This document shows, piece after piece, positions 19,405-28,173 of a DNA stretch of 64,000 nucleotides (its first letter is position 1; each line of letters begins with the position of its first letter). Both the position numbers and the translations under genes were made by a program. The notes beneath the pieces were generated by a model. It saw only the letters and a list, made by a program, of their open reading frames with translations, ran no database searches and had not been told where the DNA came from. Source of the DNA: Bin87 sp965203855 (GTDB taxonomy: Bacteria; Chloroflexota; Dehalococcoidia; Lucifugimonadales; UBA3495); contig CBDBDN010000006.1 of NCBI GenBank assembly GCA_965203855.1, positions 1-64,000 of the forward strand, in the 5' to 3' direction.

Positions 19405-20775
19405 CTAGAGTCGGGAGTCAGAGATTACCCTCCCCAACCAGCTTTCACGCCCCGCATCCTCCATAACCATCCGCGCTACCTGCCGGCCCATTCGCACTGA
19501 ATAATTGGTGCCGCGATCCTCCGGGTAAATCTGCGTCGTGTTGGCGAGGTACAGCGACTTTATCGGCGTGCGGTGGTCGGGTATCTGCCGGCCGTAGCCG
19601 ACGCCGACGATGGGCTGCGCGCCGTCAACGCGGTGGTGGTGGTAGTTCAGTATCCAGTCGCGGGAGAAATCCGGGTTGATGCGTTGCAGATGGGGGATGA
19701 AATCCTCCAGCAGCTCCGCCGGCTCTTTGCGGTACAGCTCGCTGGCCCGGTCGGGGTAGTTGGTCAGATAGACGATGTGCCGGCCGCCGTAGATGGCCGG
19801 GTCAATCATATTGGTATGCTCAATTATGCCGACAAACGGCAGCGTGCGGTCGGCCACATTGAGCCAGTACTTGGAGGATAAGGGATGCTTGAGCTCTAAA
19901 ATCAGCAGCACGGCGGAGAGATAGCGCGCGGATTCCAGTTTAGCGCGATAGTCGGCGGGCAGGCCGTCCACCAGGCGGGTGAACACATAGGACGGCGTAG
20001 TAGCGATGACGGCGTCGTACTGGTAATCCCGTTCCGGCCCGCCGTCCGTCGTTGCCGTGAACCCCAGCGCTGCGCCGTCGGCAATGTTGATGCGCCGCGC
20101 CGGCGCCCCGATATGCACCTGTCCGCCCTGCTCTACGATGCGCTCTCCGCAGGCATCAAACACCGCGCCGAAACTGCACATTGGATAGCCCAGCCGCTCT
20201 TTCTGCATCCGCTTGCGCGAGGATACGCGGAGATAAAACTTGCCCCACAGCCAGGCCATGCTTACCTGGTCATAGTAGTCGCCGAACTTGCCGCGCAGCA
20301 TCGGCTCCCAGATGATGCGGTAGGCGGCATCGCCCATATTGCGGCGCGTCCATTCGGCGGCGGTTACATCCTCAAACCGGCGCCAGTTGCGGGTTTTCTG
20401 CAAGGCAAAAGTCCGCAGGCCTAACCGGATGCGCTGCGGCAGCGACAGGGGCGAAAAGCGCAGCAGATCCAGCGGCGTGGCAAAGTCCCAGATGCGTCCG
20501 TCGTGGAACAAGCCCACTTTGGATTCCAGCCATGCCAGGGAATCGCCCAGCCCCAGCTCCTCAATCAGCTCAACCATAGCGGTATCGCTGACGAACAGAT
20601 GATGGTAGCCGCGTTCCAGCGGCGCGCCGCCGACCTCAAAAGTGGACGCCTGCCCGCCCAGAAAGGGGGCCGCCTCAAAGACCGCGGCGTAATGCCCTTG
20701 CTTGGTCAGTTCGTAGGCTGCGGCCAGGCCGGCCGCGCCGCCGCCGATAATCCCGACGCGCATCGGGCTAGTCAT
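19405..20775 (-). CDS. FAD-dependent oxidoreductase (amine-oxidase/protoporphyrinogen-oxidase-like)
   Basis: 456 aa from the ATG overlapping the upstream gene's TAG by 8 bp. The dinucleotide-binding fold RVGIIGGGAAGLAAAYEL (residues 6-23) and the second conserved FEAAPFLGGQAST are clear, and the C-terminal FAD contact appears as YLANTTQIYPEDRGTN. The middle ERGYHHLF, then KFGDYYDQVSMAWLWGKF resembles UDP-galactopyranose-mutase-like and carotenoid-desaturase-like flavoproteins. It is the last gene of the minus-strand operon with the flippase-like and GT-C-like proteins, which points to a lipid or surface-glycan modification. The exact substrate is unknown. Confidence 0.85.
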   Translation of the reverse strand: MTSPMRVGIIGGGAAGLAAAYELTKQGHYAAVFEAAPFLGGQASTFEVGGAPLERGYHHLFVSDTAMVELIEELGLGDSLAWLESKVGLFHDGRIWDFATPLDLLRFSPLSLPQRIRLGLRTFALQKTRNWRRFEDVTAAEWTRRNMGDAAYRIIWEPMLRGKFGDYYDQVSMAWLWGKFYLRVSSRKRMQKERLGYPMCSFGAVFDACGERIVEQGGQVHIGAPARRINIADGAALGFTATTDGGPERDYQYDAVIATTPSYVFTRLVDGLPADYRAKLESARYLSAVLLILELKHPLSSKYWLNVADRTLPFVGIIEHTNMIDPAIYGGRHIVYLTNYPDRASELYRKEPAELLEDFIPHLQRINPDFSRDWILNYHHHRVDGAQPIVGVGYGRQIPDHRTPIKSLYLANTTQIYPEDRGTNYSVRMGRQVARMVMEDAGRESWLGRVISDSRL

Positions 20776-22000
20776 CCGGGACGGGCGGAGTAGAGGATGG
20801 ATTGGCGGCCGGCGGCGCGTTGCGGGAACTGCGGTCGGATGCCGACGCGGCATCGCTGCCGTTACTGTCGGCAGAGTCGTCCGCCGGCAGCGTAGTCAAG
20901 CCCCGCAGCGACACATTATCCCACAGCAGCAGCGCCAAGCCGACAATGTTGACCGGCAGCCAGAGGGCCAGCAGGTGTATCGCTACCGAATAAACGATGG
21001 ACAGTTCTACCGCTACGCCCATTGCGATTAGCGTCAGCGTAGCCACCGCCTCAAACGCCCCAATGCCGCCCACGGTGGCCGGTATCGCCGTAATCAGGTT
21101 GGAGGTAACCATCACCAGCAGAATGGCAATCGCCAGCATTCCCGGCGATGCGAAATGTGCGTCCAGGTTGAACGAATAGGCGATAATCAGATAGACGGCG
21201 GCCTCCGCAAACCACACCGGCAGCGAATAGATGAACAGCTGGGCGTGCTTGCGGGGGGAGCTGAGCGTGCCTAATCCGTCAACGAAACCGATGATGACCG
21301 AGTTGGCCAAGGGTCGGAAACGTGCCGGCAGCAGCCGGGTTACGGCCAGCAGCCAGCCCGCCGCGCGCTGATTTACGGCCAGCGTCGTGAACGCGGCCAA
21401 GGCTGCGATGAACCCGCATACCAGCACTGCCGCCATCAGCAGTATGGCGCCGTCAAACAAGCCGGCGGCCTGTAGTAGGTCGGAGTCCAGCCCTAGATCA
21501 TTGGCTACCGGCCCCAGAGCGTCGGCTACCCGCGCATCGGCGCCGTCAAACAGGCCAGCGGCCAGCAGTATCGGAGTGGTTACCGCCCCGATAGCCAGCA
21601 GCGTCAGCCCGTCGTAAAGCCGTTCCACGCTCAAAGTGGCGATGGACGCCGGCGCGCCGACTTTCTCCTCCCGGTGCGCCAGATACGCCGCCCGCACCAG
21701 TTCGCCCAGCCGGGCCGGCAGCAGGTTGTTCGCCATATACCCGATGTTGACGACTACGAACAAGCGGCGCACCGGGATGTCGGCCACTGGCGAGAGCAGA
21801 AACTGCCAGCGCCAGGCGCGCAGCCACTGCCCTACGAAATACAGCGCAATCGCCGGCGCCAGGTAGAGGTAGTTGGCGCCGGCCAGCAGCCGCCATAATT
21901 CAGCGCGGTCAATGCCGGGAGCAAATACCAGCAGCGCCAGCAGCGCCGCGCTGACCAGCGTCCCGGCCCAGAACCGCCAGCTGCGTAGGAGATAAGTCAC
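20768..22000 (-). CDS. Lysylphosphatidylglycerol-synthase TM-region/flippase-like membrane protein (UPF0104)
   Basis: 410 aa with about eight membrane segments. Family signatures are NLLPARLGELVRAAYL (about residues 92-107), VERLYDGL (about 128-135) and ATVGGIGAFEA (near 310-320). The family includes the flippase half of MprF and Agl-type lipid-glycan proteins. A segment of about 40 aa begins and ends with copies of AAGLFDGA, an internal duplication. The C-terminal 40 residues are Ser/Asp/Pro-rich and cytoplasmic. It is translationally coupled to the FAD oxidoreductase, so both may act on the same lipid-linked substrate. Confidence 0.85.
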   Translation of the reverse strand: MTYLLRSWRFWAGTLVSAALLALLVFAPGIDRAELWRLLAGANYLYLAPAIALYFVGQWLRAWRWQFLLSPVADIPVRRLFVVVNIGYMANNLLPARLGELVRAAYLAHREEKVGAPASIATLSVERLYDGLTLLAIGAVTTPILLAAGLFDGADARVADALGPVANDLGLDSDLLQAAGLFDGAILLMAAVLVCGFIAALAAFTTLAVNQRAAGWLLAVTRLLPARFRPLANSVIIGFVDGLGTLSSPRKHAQLFIYSLPVWFAEAAVYLIIAYSFNLDAHFASPGMLAIAILLVMVTSNLITAIPATVGGIGAFEAVATLTLIAMGVAVELSIVYSVAIHLLALWLPVNIVGLALLLWDNVSLRGLTTLPADDSADSNGSDAASASDRSSRNAPPAANPSSTPPVPDD

Positions 22001-22018
22001 GCGCAGTACCTGGACGGT

Positions 22019-22792
22019 TCAGGAACGCAGCTGTGCGCCGTTCTGGACCTGGATATAGATGACATCATCAACATTGGAGATGCCGCCGTGCGTTTCGGCT
22101 GCCGTCCGCGCGCCCTCAGTGATGCGGTCGCCGGCGACGACGGAAACGACGTCCAATCCGGTGATGCGGGAGAGTATGTCGGCCCGCGCTATCGCCCGCC
22201 GCACGTCGTTAATGTCCACCACATAAGACACTTCCAGAACCGCATAGCAGGGAGTGCGGTCGGATGCCTTGACACCGCGATAAATGACATCGGCCAAGAT
22301 AATCTGGTCATGTTCCTCGCGAGTAATTGTGCCGCTGTCGAGGGCGTCGGCGGCCTTTTCGTTCACTTCGCCCGGGTCAACCGTCCGCATACGCAGCAGA
22401 TCCAGCCCGCGCCCAATCATACCGGGGCGGCGGGCGCATAGCAATTCCAGCCCCCACCCTTTGACGGAGCCCAGGTCATTTTCGATCCGGGCCATCCTTG
22501 CGGACATAGCCTGCTGTTCGGCGACGATGGCCTGCTGCTCAGCGACGATGGCCCGCTGCCCTTCCGACAGGGTTTGCTGCTCAGCCACTATGACCTGCTG
22601 CTCAGCCACTATGGCTCGTTGCCCTTCCGCCAAGGTTTGCTGCTCGGCGATGATGGCCTGCTGCCCCTGCTCCAAAGTGTTGACCTTCTGCGCCAGGGCT
22701 TCAGGGAGCAACCGCTGCGGATTGGCTTGCAGTTCGTCAATGACGAGCTGCGCGATGGCTGCGCGGTCGGCGGGTTCAATTTGTGTAGTCAT
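22019..22792 (-). CDS. Coiled-coil protein with seven-residue AEQQ repeats
   Basis: 257 aa. Residues about 35-100 are built from heptad units such as AIVAEQQ and TLAEGQR, repeated about nine times, and should form a long coiled coil. The C-terminal 150 residues form an alpha/beta domain with YAVLEVSYVVDINDVRRA, then RADILSRITGLDVVSVVAGD. That pattern resembles DUF3782-type, restriction-endonuclease-like domains of coiled-coil proteins but lacks the catalytic Lys after the Glu strand. There is no membrane segment. It lies in the flippase/GT-C operon, 18 bp before the flippase gene. Repeat number may vary between strains. Confidence 0.7.
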   Translation of the reverse strand: MTTQIEPADRAAIAQLVIDELQANPQRLLPEALAQKVNTLEQGQQAIIAEQQTLAEGQRAIVAEQQVIVAEQQTLSEGQRAIVAEQQAIVAEQQAMSARMARIENDLGSVKGWGLELLCARRPGMIGRGLDLLRMRTVDPGEVNEKAADALDSGTITREEHDQIILADVIYRGVKASDRTPCYAVLEVSYVVDINDVRRAIARADILSRITGLDVVSVVAGDRITEGARTAAETHGGISNVDDVIYIQVQNGAQLRS

Positions 22793-22852
22793 AGTTTGCC
22801 GGCTTGGCGCGCGGTGGGCGCGCTGTCGTCTGATTATTATACACTGCCGGCG

Positions 22853-25530
22853 TCATTTTCTGGCGTACTGGTAAAACTCGGCGCGATACCAGTCGCTTTG
22901 CTGCCGGCGGGCAATGCTATAGTTCAGCGCTTCCCGCCATTTGCCGGGGTTGGCGGCGGTTTCGGTGAAAAACTTGATGTCCAATTGTAGCTGCTGCCAG
23001 AACGGGGTTTCGGTGCGCGCCTCGTGCGGACGCCGGTAGGTTTCAGGATACCATAGCAGATTACGCATTGGCCCCGTCTTGTCGTAGGCATCCGCAATTG
23101 CGCCGTTTGCTTCGTTTGGGGCGTGCCGGCTTTCTACCAGATAGACTTGCGGCTCCGTATCGTCATCCACTGCATCCCCTACCCTACGGCAGTGGGCCGG
23201 CTGGGCATCATCCGTATCCGCTGCGGAATCGGCGGTGGAGTCGGCGGCGCAAAAGTTATCAAACTGCAAACTGCCGTCCTGGGTTTCCGCCCGGACATAC
23301 CATTGGAAGGGATACCACATATCATAGTCCACTTTTACCGCCGCCGCATTCGCATACCCGTCTCCGCCAGCTGCGCCGGCCGTCAACGCCGTTTGCTTCA
23401 GTTCGGCGGCCAGGGCCGGCAAGTCCGCCGAGCCTTGGGCATAGGCGAGGATTTCCGGGTGAGTATCGTCATAGGTATAGGCGGCGCGCGCGGCGGCAAC
23501 CGCGCCGAATGCCAGCAGCAAGGCGGCCACGCCCAACGCCGCCGTCCGCATCCCTTGCGGATGCCCGCGCAGCAGCCAGGCGATGCCCCCGGCAGCGGGC
23601 AGCAATACCAGCAAGGCCAGCCAGGCGGCGATGCTGACGCCTACCCCGCCGGCGCCCAGCCAGGCAATCCAGACCGCCAGGACGATCCAGGCCGGCGCCA
23701 ACAGCAGCGGCCAGGCGCTGCGCCGTTCCAACCGCCGCCAGGCTACGCCGTCGGCCAGATGCCCCAGCAGCATCCCCGCCGCCAACGCCAGCGGAACGGT
23801 CAAGTTCACCAGCAGCCAGGGCATCTTTTCGCCGGCGGTGGTGTACACGGCCAGCGTGGCGATTACCCATCCCGCCAGCGTCAAGCCGAAAGGTTCCCGC
23901 CGGCGGATCAGCCAGACTACGGCAATCAGTCCGAACACCAGCGCCAGCAGCTCGTACACCGACAGCCCGACGGCGTAGTAGTACCAGGGCTGATTGCCGC
24001 GCGCTTCCTCTTGCTGCGCCATCCAGTAGCCCAGGCTTTGCCAGGATCCGGTGAACCAGCCGGCCGGGTTGGTGAACAGGGTAGTGAACAGCGCCGACCA
24101 TACGGCGTAGAAAATGCCGGCCGCCGCCAGCCAGACGCCGCCGCCCCAGGCCGTTCCCGCCGCTAGGCCCAGCGCCAGCAGCCCAATCAGTATGGCAACG
24201 GGCAGCAGATAGTTGACGGCAACGCGCCCGGCGGCCAAGTCGGACGCCGCCGCTGCCGTATCCGACAGGGCTGCATCCGGGAAAGCCCCGGCGGAGATGG
24301 GCAGCCCGCTGTGGAACGCCGTTAGCCACAACAGCGACAGCAGCAATGCCGTTCCGACAGTCAAAGCAATCCGGCGCGCGCTTTGCCGCCGCAGCCGCAT
24401 TGCGAATATCCCCAGTAGCAGCAGTACGGCGCCCAGGCCGTAATCCGCATAGCCGTAAGACATTGCCGGCAGTTCGCTGAACGCAGCGGCGCCGGCCAGC
24501 GGCCGGGTGAAGCACACGAATGCGGCGGCTATCGTCAGCAGCGCGGCCAAAGCAGTTGCGGCCAAAGCAGTTGCGGCCAAGGTAAGGATGCGGCGTTCTC
24601 TCCACCACACAGCAGCTAGGGCCGTGATTGCGCCGGCCAATGCCGCCGCTGCAATCACGCTGACCCAAACCGGCGCATCCCAGACCGGCAGCGTAAGGAA
24701 AGGGGCGGCCCACACCGGCGCGCCGGTTTCCCCGGTTGACCCGGCGTCGGCCGATGCCAGGGTTAGGCCCAGCGGGCCTTGCAGTACCGCCGCCGCCGCC
24801 GCCGCCTGCGGCAGCGTCAAGGCGGACAGGAATAAGAAATAGCGCGGCCGCTCCATTGAGCTGCGTCCAGCGGCGCCGTCTTATAACCAGCTCCCGGAAC
24901 TGCTGAAATCCCAGAACCAGCGCGGCTACGCCCAGAAACAGGATGATGAAATACGCCGTCTCTTTCGTCGCCAGCATCAACGCCAGTATCAGCGCCGTCC
25001 CGTAGAGGTAGCGATTGCGACGCGCGGCGATATAGCGCCAGAACAGTATCAGCAGCAGCGTCGCCCATACCGCCATCAGAATGTCGTTGCGCCCCGAAAC
25101 GGCTGAAATAGAGCAGCGACGGCGACATCGTGAGTATCGCGGCGGCGCAAACCGCCCCTTTGTCGCCAATCCGGTCCCGCAGAAAGTAAGGCAGCCCGGA
25201 CAGGACTACTCCGAACAGAGCATAGGGCAGGCGGGCGATAAAATCGGTGTCGGCAACGAACCGCAGCAGCGCCGCTACCAGTTCAATCTGCAACGGGCCA
25301 TGCATCCAGGGCGAATGGGCAAACCCGACTCCATTAGCCAGTTTCCACGCAAAATGCAGATGAATGGCTTCGTCATAGTGCATCGCGCGCCCGTTCAGTT
25401 CCCACAGGCGCATTGCCGCTGCGACGACGACAATCCCCAGAAAAGCCCATTCCAGCCCGCCAATGCGGGGACGGCCCCGGTTGAGGCCGGGACGCCAATA
25501 CCGGATGAGACGCCAATGCCGGATGCTCAT
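22853..25530 (-). pseudogene. Agl23-like (TIGR03663) GT-C membrane protein interrupted by two frame changes
   Basis: The protein is readable only by joining three minus-strand frames. Part one, from ATG 25530, has HYDEAIHLHFAWKL and WMHGPLQIE, the GT-C acidic motif of TIGR03663. It passes into part two inside LYFSRFGRNDI if one G of a four-G run (plus-strand C 25092-25095) is skipped. Part two passes into part three near 24844-24856 by skipping one more base. Part three (to 22853) has about ten membrane segments and a periplasmic C-terminal domain (KVDYDMWYPFQWYVRAE). Joined length is about 890 aa. Family proteins are multipass, probably polyprenyl-linked glycosyltransferases of Chloroflexota and archaea. 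Both changes are single-base, so assembly error is as likely as decay. An 18-bp tandem repeat encodes LAATALAATALAAL. Confidence 0.75.
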
Positions 25531-26027
25531 AGCCCCTCGCCTGGCCCATCTTTTCGGGATATTCGGGGCAGCGGACAGTCTTGCCCGGCGCGCACTGCGG
25601 CGGCGGCATTGCTATGGCCGGCGGCGCGCAGCGCGTTGGCCAGGCTGCCCCGGCTGCGCTGCGTATCAGGATCCTGCGGCCCCAGCGCCGCTTGCCGGAC
25701 GGCCAGCAGTTTGGCGAATAACTGCGCCGCCCGTTCTACATCGCCGGCGGCGTAGTAGCAATTCGCCAGGCTGCTGCGATAACGCAGCGTCCGCCGGTCG
25801 TTGTCGCCATAGAGGGCTGCGCTGTCCTGCGCCGCGGCCTGAAACCAGCGCAGCGCAGCGTCATAGCGGCGCGCGGCCCGGTAGGCGTGGGCCAGCCGAT
25901 GCCGGGCGCGTAGAACGGCGGCATGGCGCGCGCCGCAAGACGCTTGCGCCGCGTCCAGCTCTTGCCGACGGCGCCGGATTAGCGCGGCGGCGCGCCGTGC
26001 TGTGGCGCAGTTAGGGGGTGTGGTCAT
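25527..26027 (-). CDS. Tetratricopeptide-repeat protein
   Basis: 166 aa from ATG 26027, chosen because the promoter at 26092-26063 lies upstream of it and would be inside a longer reading. TPR/kinesin-light-chain-type repeats are visible: HRLAHAYRAARRYDAALRWF, then SLANCYYAAGDVERAAQLF, then SLANALRAAGHSNAAAAVR, spaced about 42 residues apart. There is no catalytic motif or signal peptide. Its TGA overlaps the ATG of the Agl23-like gene (ATGA). It is the first gene of the operon running down to 19405 and probably serves as a scaffold. Confidence 0.75.
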   Translation of the reverse strand: MTTPPNCATARRAAALIRRRRQELDAAQASCGARHAAVLRARHRLAHAYRAARRYDAALRWFQAAAQDSAALYGDNDRRTLRYRSSLANCYYAAGDVERAAQLFAKLLAVRQAALGPQDPDTQRSRGSLANALRAAGHSNAAAAVRAGQDCPLPRISRKDGPGEGL

Positions 26028-26062
26028 ATTACGATTTACCGCAGTCCGGCATAATGGCAAGG

Positions 26063-26092
26063 ATGCTAACCGCCGGCGGCGGCGTCTGTCAA
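26063..26092 (-). promoter_or_regulatory. Promoter of the five-gene minus-strand operon: TTGACA-N18-TAGCAT
   Basis: On the minus strand TTGACA (26092-26087) and TAGCAT (26068-26063) are 18 bp apart. Transcription would start near 26056, about 29 nt before the TPR gene. No ribosome site is evident before that ATG. Confidence 0.7.
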
Positions 26093-26215
26093 AGCCGCCG
26101 CCGGGCGGCGGCTCCGCCAAATTTTCCGCGCCAACGGGGGATGGCAGCGTTGCTTTTCGGGGAATTGGGGTATGGATACATCGTTCCGGCGCGAGCGGGG
26201 GCCGTCAGGGTGTGT

Positions 26216-26375
26216 GGATTCCGGCTTGCGCCGGAATGACGGTCTGGGGCCGGAATGACGGCTTGCGCCGGAATGACGGCTTGCGCCGGAATGACGGCTT
26301 GCGCCGGAATGACGGTTTGGTGGGGGATGACGGCTTGGGGCAGAATGGCGGCTTGATGGGGGGATGACGGCTTGG
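26216..26375. repeat. Short tandem array of CCGGAATGACGGCTTGCG
   Basis: After one palindromic copy (26217-26243) the 18-bp unit CCGGAATGACGGCTTGCG recurs head to tail three to four times up to about 26312, then degenerates into GGATGACGGCTTGG-like copies to about 26375. It lies between the divergent TPR and dnaN promoters. The rest of the gap 26028-26498 holds only the two promoters. Confidence 0.85.
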
Positions 26376-26435
26376 TGCGGGATGGAGGGCCTGCGTCGGC
26401 CCGTAGATACGCTGAGATTGGCAAGTCCGGCGTGA

Positions 26436-26464
26436 TTCAGGCGGTTGCGCGGGCGTGTTATAAT
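26436..26464 (+). promoter_or_regulatory. Promoter of dnaN, perfect -10
   Basis: TATAAT at 26459-26464 with a weak -35 (TTCAGG, 26436-26441) at 17-bp spacing. The predicted leader is about 28 nt. dnaN therefore has its own promoter and is not read through from dnaA. Confidence 0.55.
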
Positions 26465-26498
26465 CTCTGCCAAAATCTTTGTACCGGGTTATTTGACT

Positions 26499-27668
26499 AT
26501 GAAACTCTCCTGCTTACAGGAAAATTTGGCGCGCGGCCTGTCCACAGTCGGGCGGGCGGTGGCCAGCCGTTCCACGCTGCCGATCACCCAGAATGTCCTG
26601 CTCAAAACGGAGCAGGGAATGCTGATGCTGTCGGCTACCAACCTGGACCTCGCCATCACTACCTGGATTGGCGCAATGATTGAGGAGGAGGGCGCAATCA
26701 CGGTGCCGCATCGCCTCATCGCCGATCTGGTCAATTCGCTGCCCAGCGACCGCATTGACCTGGACTTGCGGGGGCCGGACGACGATGATGATGATGCGTC
26801 GGGCGGGAATGTGCTGCATCTGGCTTGCGGGCGTTCCCGGACGCACATCAACGGCGCCAACGCCGCCGACTTTCCGCCGGTGCCGCGCGTTGACACCGGC
26901 CTGTCCGCCAACATTGAACCCGCCGTGCTGCGCCGGGCCATCGGTATGGTAGCCTTTTCCGCCGCCTCCGACGAATCCCGCCCGGTGCTTACCGGGGTAG
27001 AGCTGAAGCTGCACGAATCCAGCCTGACGATGGCGGCGGCCGACGGGTTCCGGCTGGCGGTGTACACCGACCGGCTGCCCCAGCAGTTGGATCAAGAGGA
27101 GGAAGTCAAGGTTATCGTGCCGGCCCGTGCCTTGCAGGAACTGCAACGGCTGGCGTCGGAGCAGTCGGCCCCGGTCAAGGTTACGCTGGCGCCGGAACGC
27201 GGGCAGGCGATGTTCAAGATGGAACACGCCGAGCTGGTGTCGCAACTGCTGCAAGGCACTTTCCCGAACTACGACCAGCTGATACCCGACCGCTACGAAA
27301 CCCGCGCCATAATGGACCTGGACGACCTGAAACGGGCTACGCAGCTGGCGTCCGTATTCGCGCGGGACGGCAGCAACATCGTGCGCCTGGAAATGGACCC
27401 GGCAGAGGAGGGCGCCGGCGGCCAGCTGAAAGTGTCGGCCCGCTCCGAGGAAGTGGGCGACAACCGGGATGAGCTGGACATTGAACAGATGGAAGGCGCG
27501 GAAGCGAAAATCGCTTTCAATGTGCGCTACCTGCAAGACATCATCAATGTGCTGGGCCGCGGCAAAATTGCCGTTGAGGTTACCAACTCGTCCAGCCCCG
27601 GCGTGTTCCGTCCGGCGGAATCCGAGGGCTATGTCCATGTGGTGATGCCAATGTATGTGCAGTGGTAG
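26499..27668 (+). CDS. dnaN: DNA polymerase III beta sliding clamp
   Basis: 389 aa from ATG 26499 (MKLSCLQENLARGLSTVGRAV). The three clamp domains are recognisable. Domain 1 has TLPITQNVLL and TNLDLAI, domain 2 has the ESRPVLTGVELKL signature and AADGFRLAVY, and domain 3 has QGTFPNYDQLIP and ends with the conserved VHVVMPMYV, normally VM-PMR. It forms a ring that tethers polymerases to DNA. An acidic run (PDDDDDDASGG, near residue 90) is an unusual insertion in domain 1. The gene stands alone, with no dnaA, recF or gyrB beside it. Confidence 0.97.
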   Translation: MKLSCLQENLARGLSTVGRAVASRSTLPITQNVLLKTEQGMLMLSATNLDLAITTWIGAMIEEEGAITVPHRLIADLVNSLPSDRIDLDLRGPDDDDDDASGGNVLHLACGRSRTHINGANAADFPPVPRVDTGLSANIEPAVLRRAIGMVAFSAASDESRPVLTGVELKLHESSLTMAAADGFRLAVYTDRLPQQLDQEEEVKVIVPARALQELQRLASEQSAPVKVTLAPERGQAMFKMEHAELVSQLLQGTFPNYDQLIPDRYETRAIMDLDDLKRATQLASVFARDGSNIVRLEMDPAEEGAGGQLKVSARSEEVGDNRDELDIEQMEGAEAKIAFNVRYLQDIINVLGRGKIAVEVTNSSSPGVFRPAESEGYVHVVMPMYVQW

Positions 27669-27689
27669 GCTGCGCCGGACGCAACCCTA

Positions 27690-28160
27690 ACCGTCATTCC
27701 AACCCCCAACCGTCATTCCGACGCAAGCCGGAATCCAGCCCGGCAACTCCCGCCGTCATTCCGAACCCAACCGTCATTCCCCCCCAACCGTCATTCCGGC
27801 GCAAGCCGGAATCCAGCGCCGTAACCCTCTGCTACTGTAATGGAACCGGCGGCATAGATTCCGGCTTGCGCCGGAATGACGGTTAGGGGGGTGATGGCGT
27901 GGGGTTGAATGACGGTTAGCCGTCGCAATGACGGTTGGGGTTGGAATGGCGGTGCATTTGACGACACGACCCAAGTCCGGCTTGCGGCGCAAGCCGGACT
28001 TGTAATCTGCTAGTACGGCAATGAAACCGACAACCATAGATTCCGGCGCAAGCCGGAATGACGGTTAGGGGTTTGGAATGACAGTTAGGGGGTTGATGGC
28101 GTGGGGTAGGAATGGCGGTTGGGGGTTGGAATGGCGGTTAGTTGGGGTATGACGGCGAAT
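27690..28160. repeat. Dense cluster of dispersed palindromic repeats
   Basis: The whole gap between dnaN and the epoxide hydrolase is composed of CCGTCATTCC/GGAATGACGG half-copies, with four or more complete ATTCCGGC-GCCGGAAT palindromes in both orientations (near 27715, 27790, 27849 and 28041) and one related AAGTCCGGCTTGCGGCGCAAGCCGGACTT palindrome (27971-27999), given here in parts. No coding region is supported. The left half is mostly in one orientation and the right half in the other, so transcripts from both neighbours would end in hairpins. Confidence 0.85.
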
Positions 28161-28173
28161 TTGCCGTTACCCC

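Noticed and set aside
23469..25169. Separate 566-aa protein
   Set aside because: Only the first third has membrane-protein character and it fits as the middle part of the frameshifted Agl23-like gene. The rest is a shadow of part three.
26400..27700. Replication origin near dnaN
   Set aside because: There is no dnaA, no cluster of DnaA boxes that I can see, and gyrB/recF are absent. dnaN has its own promoter.
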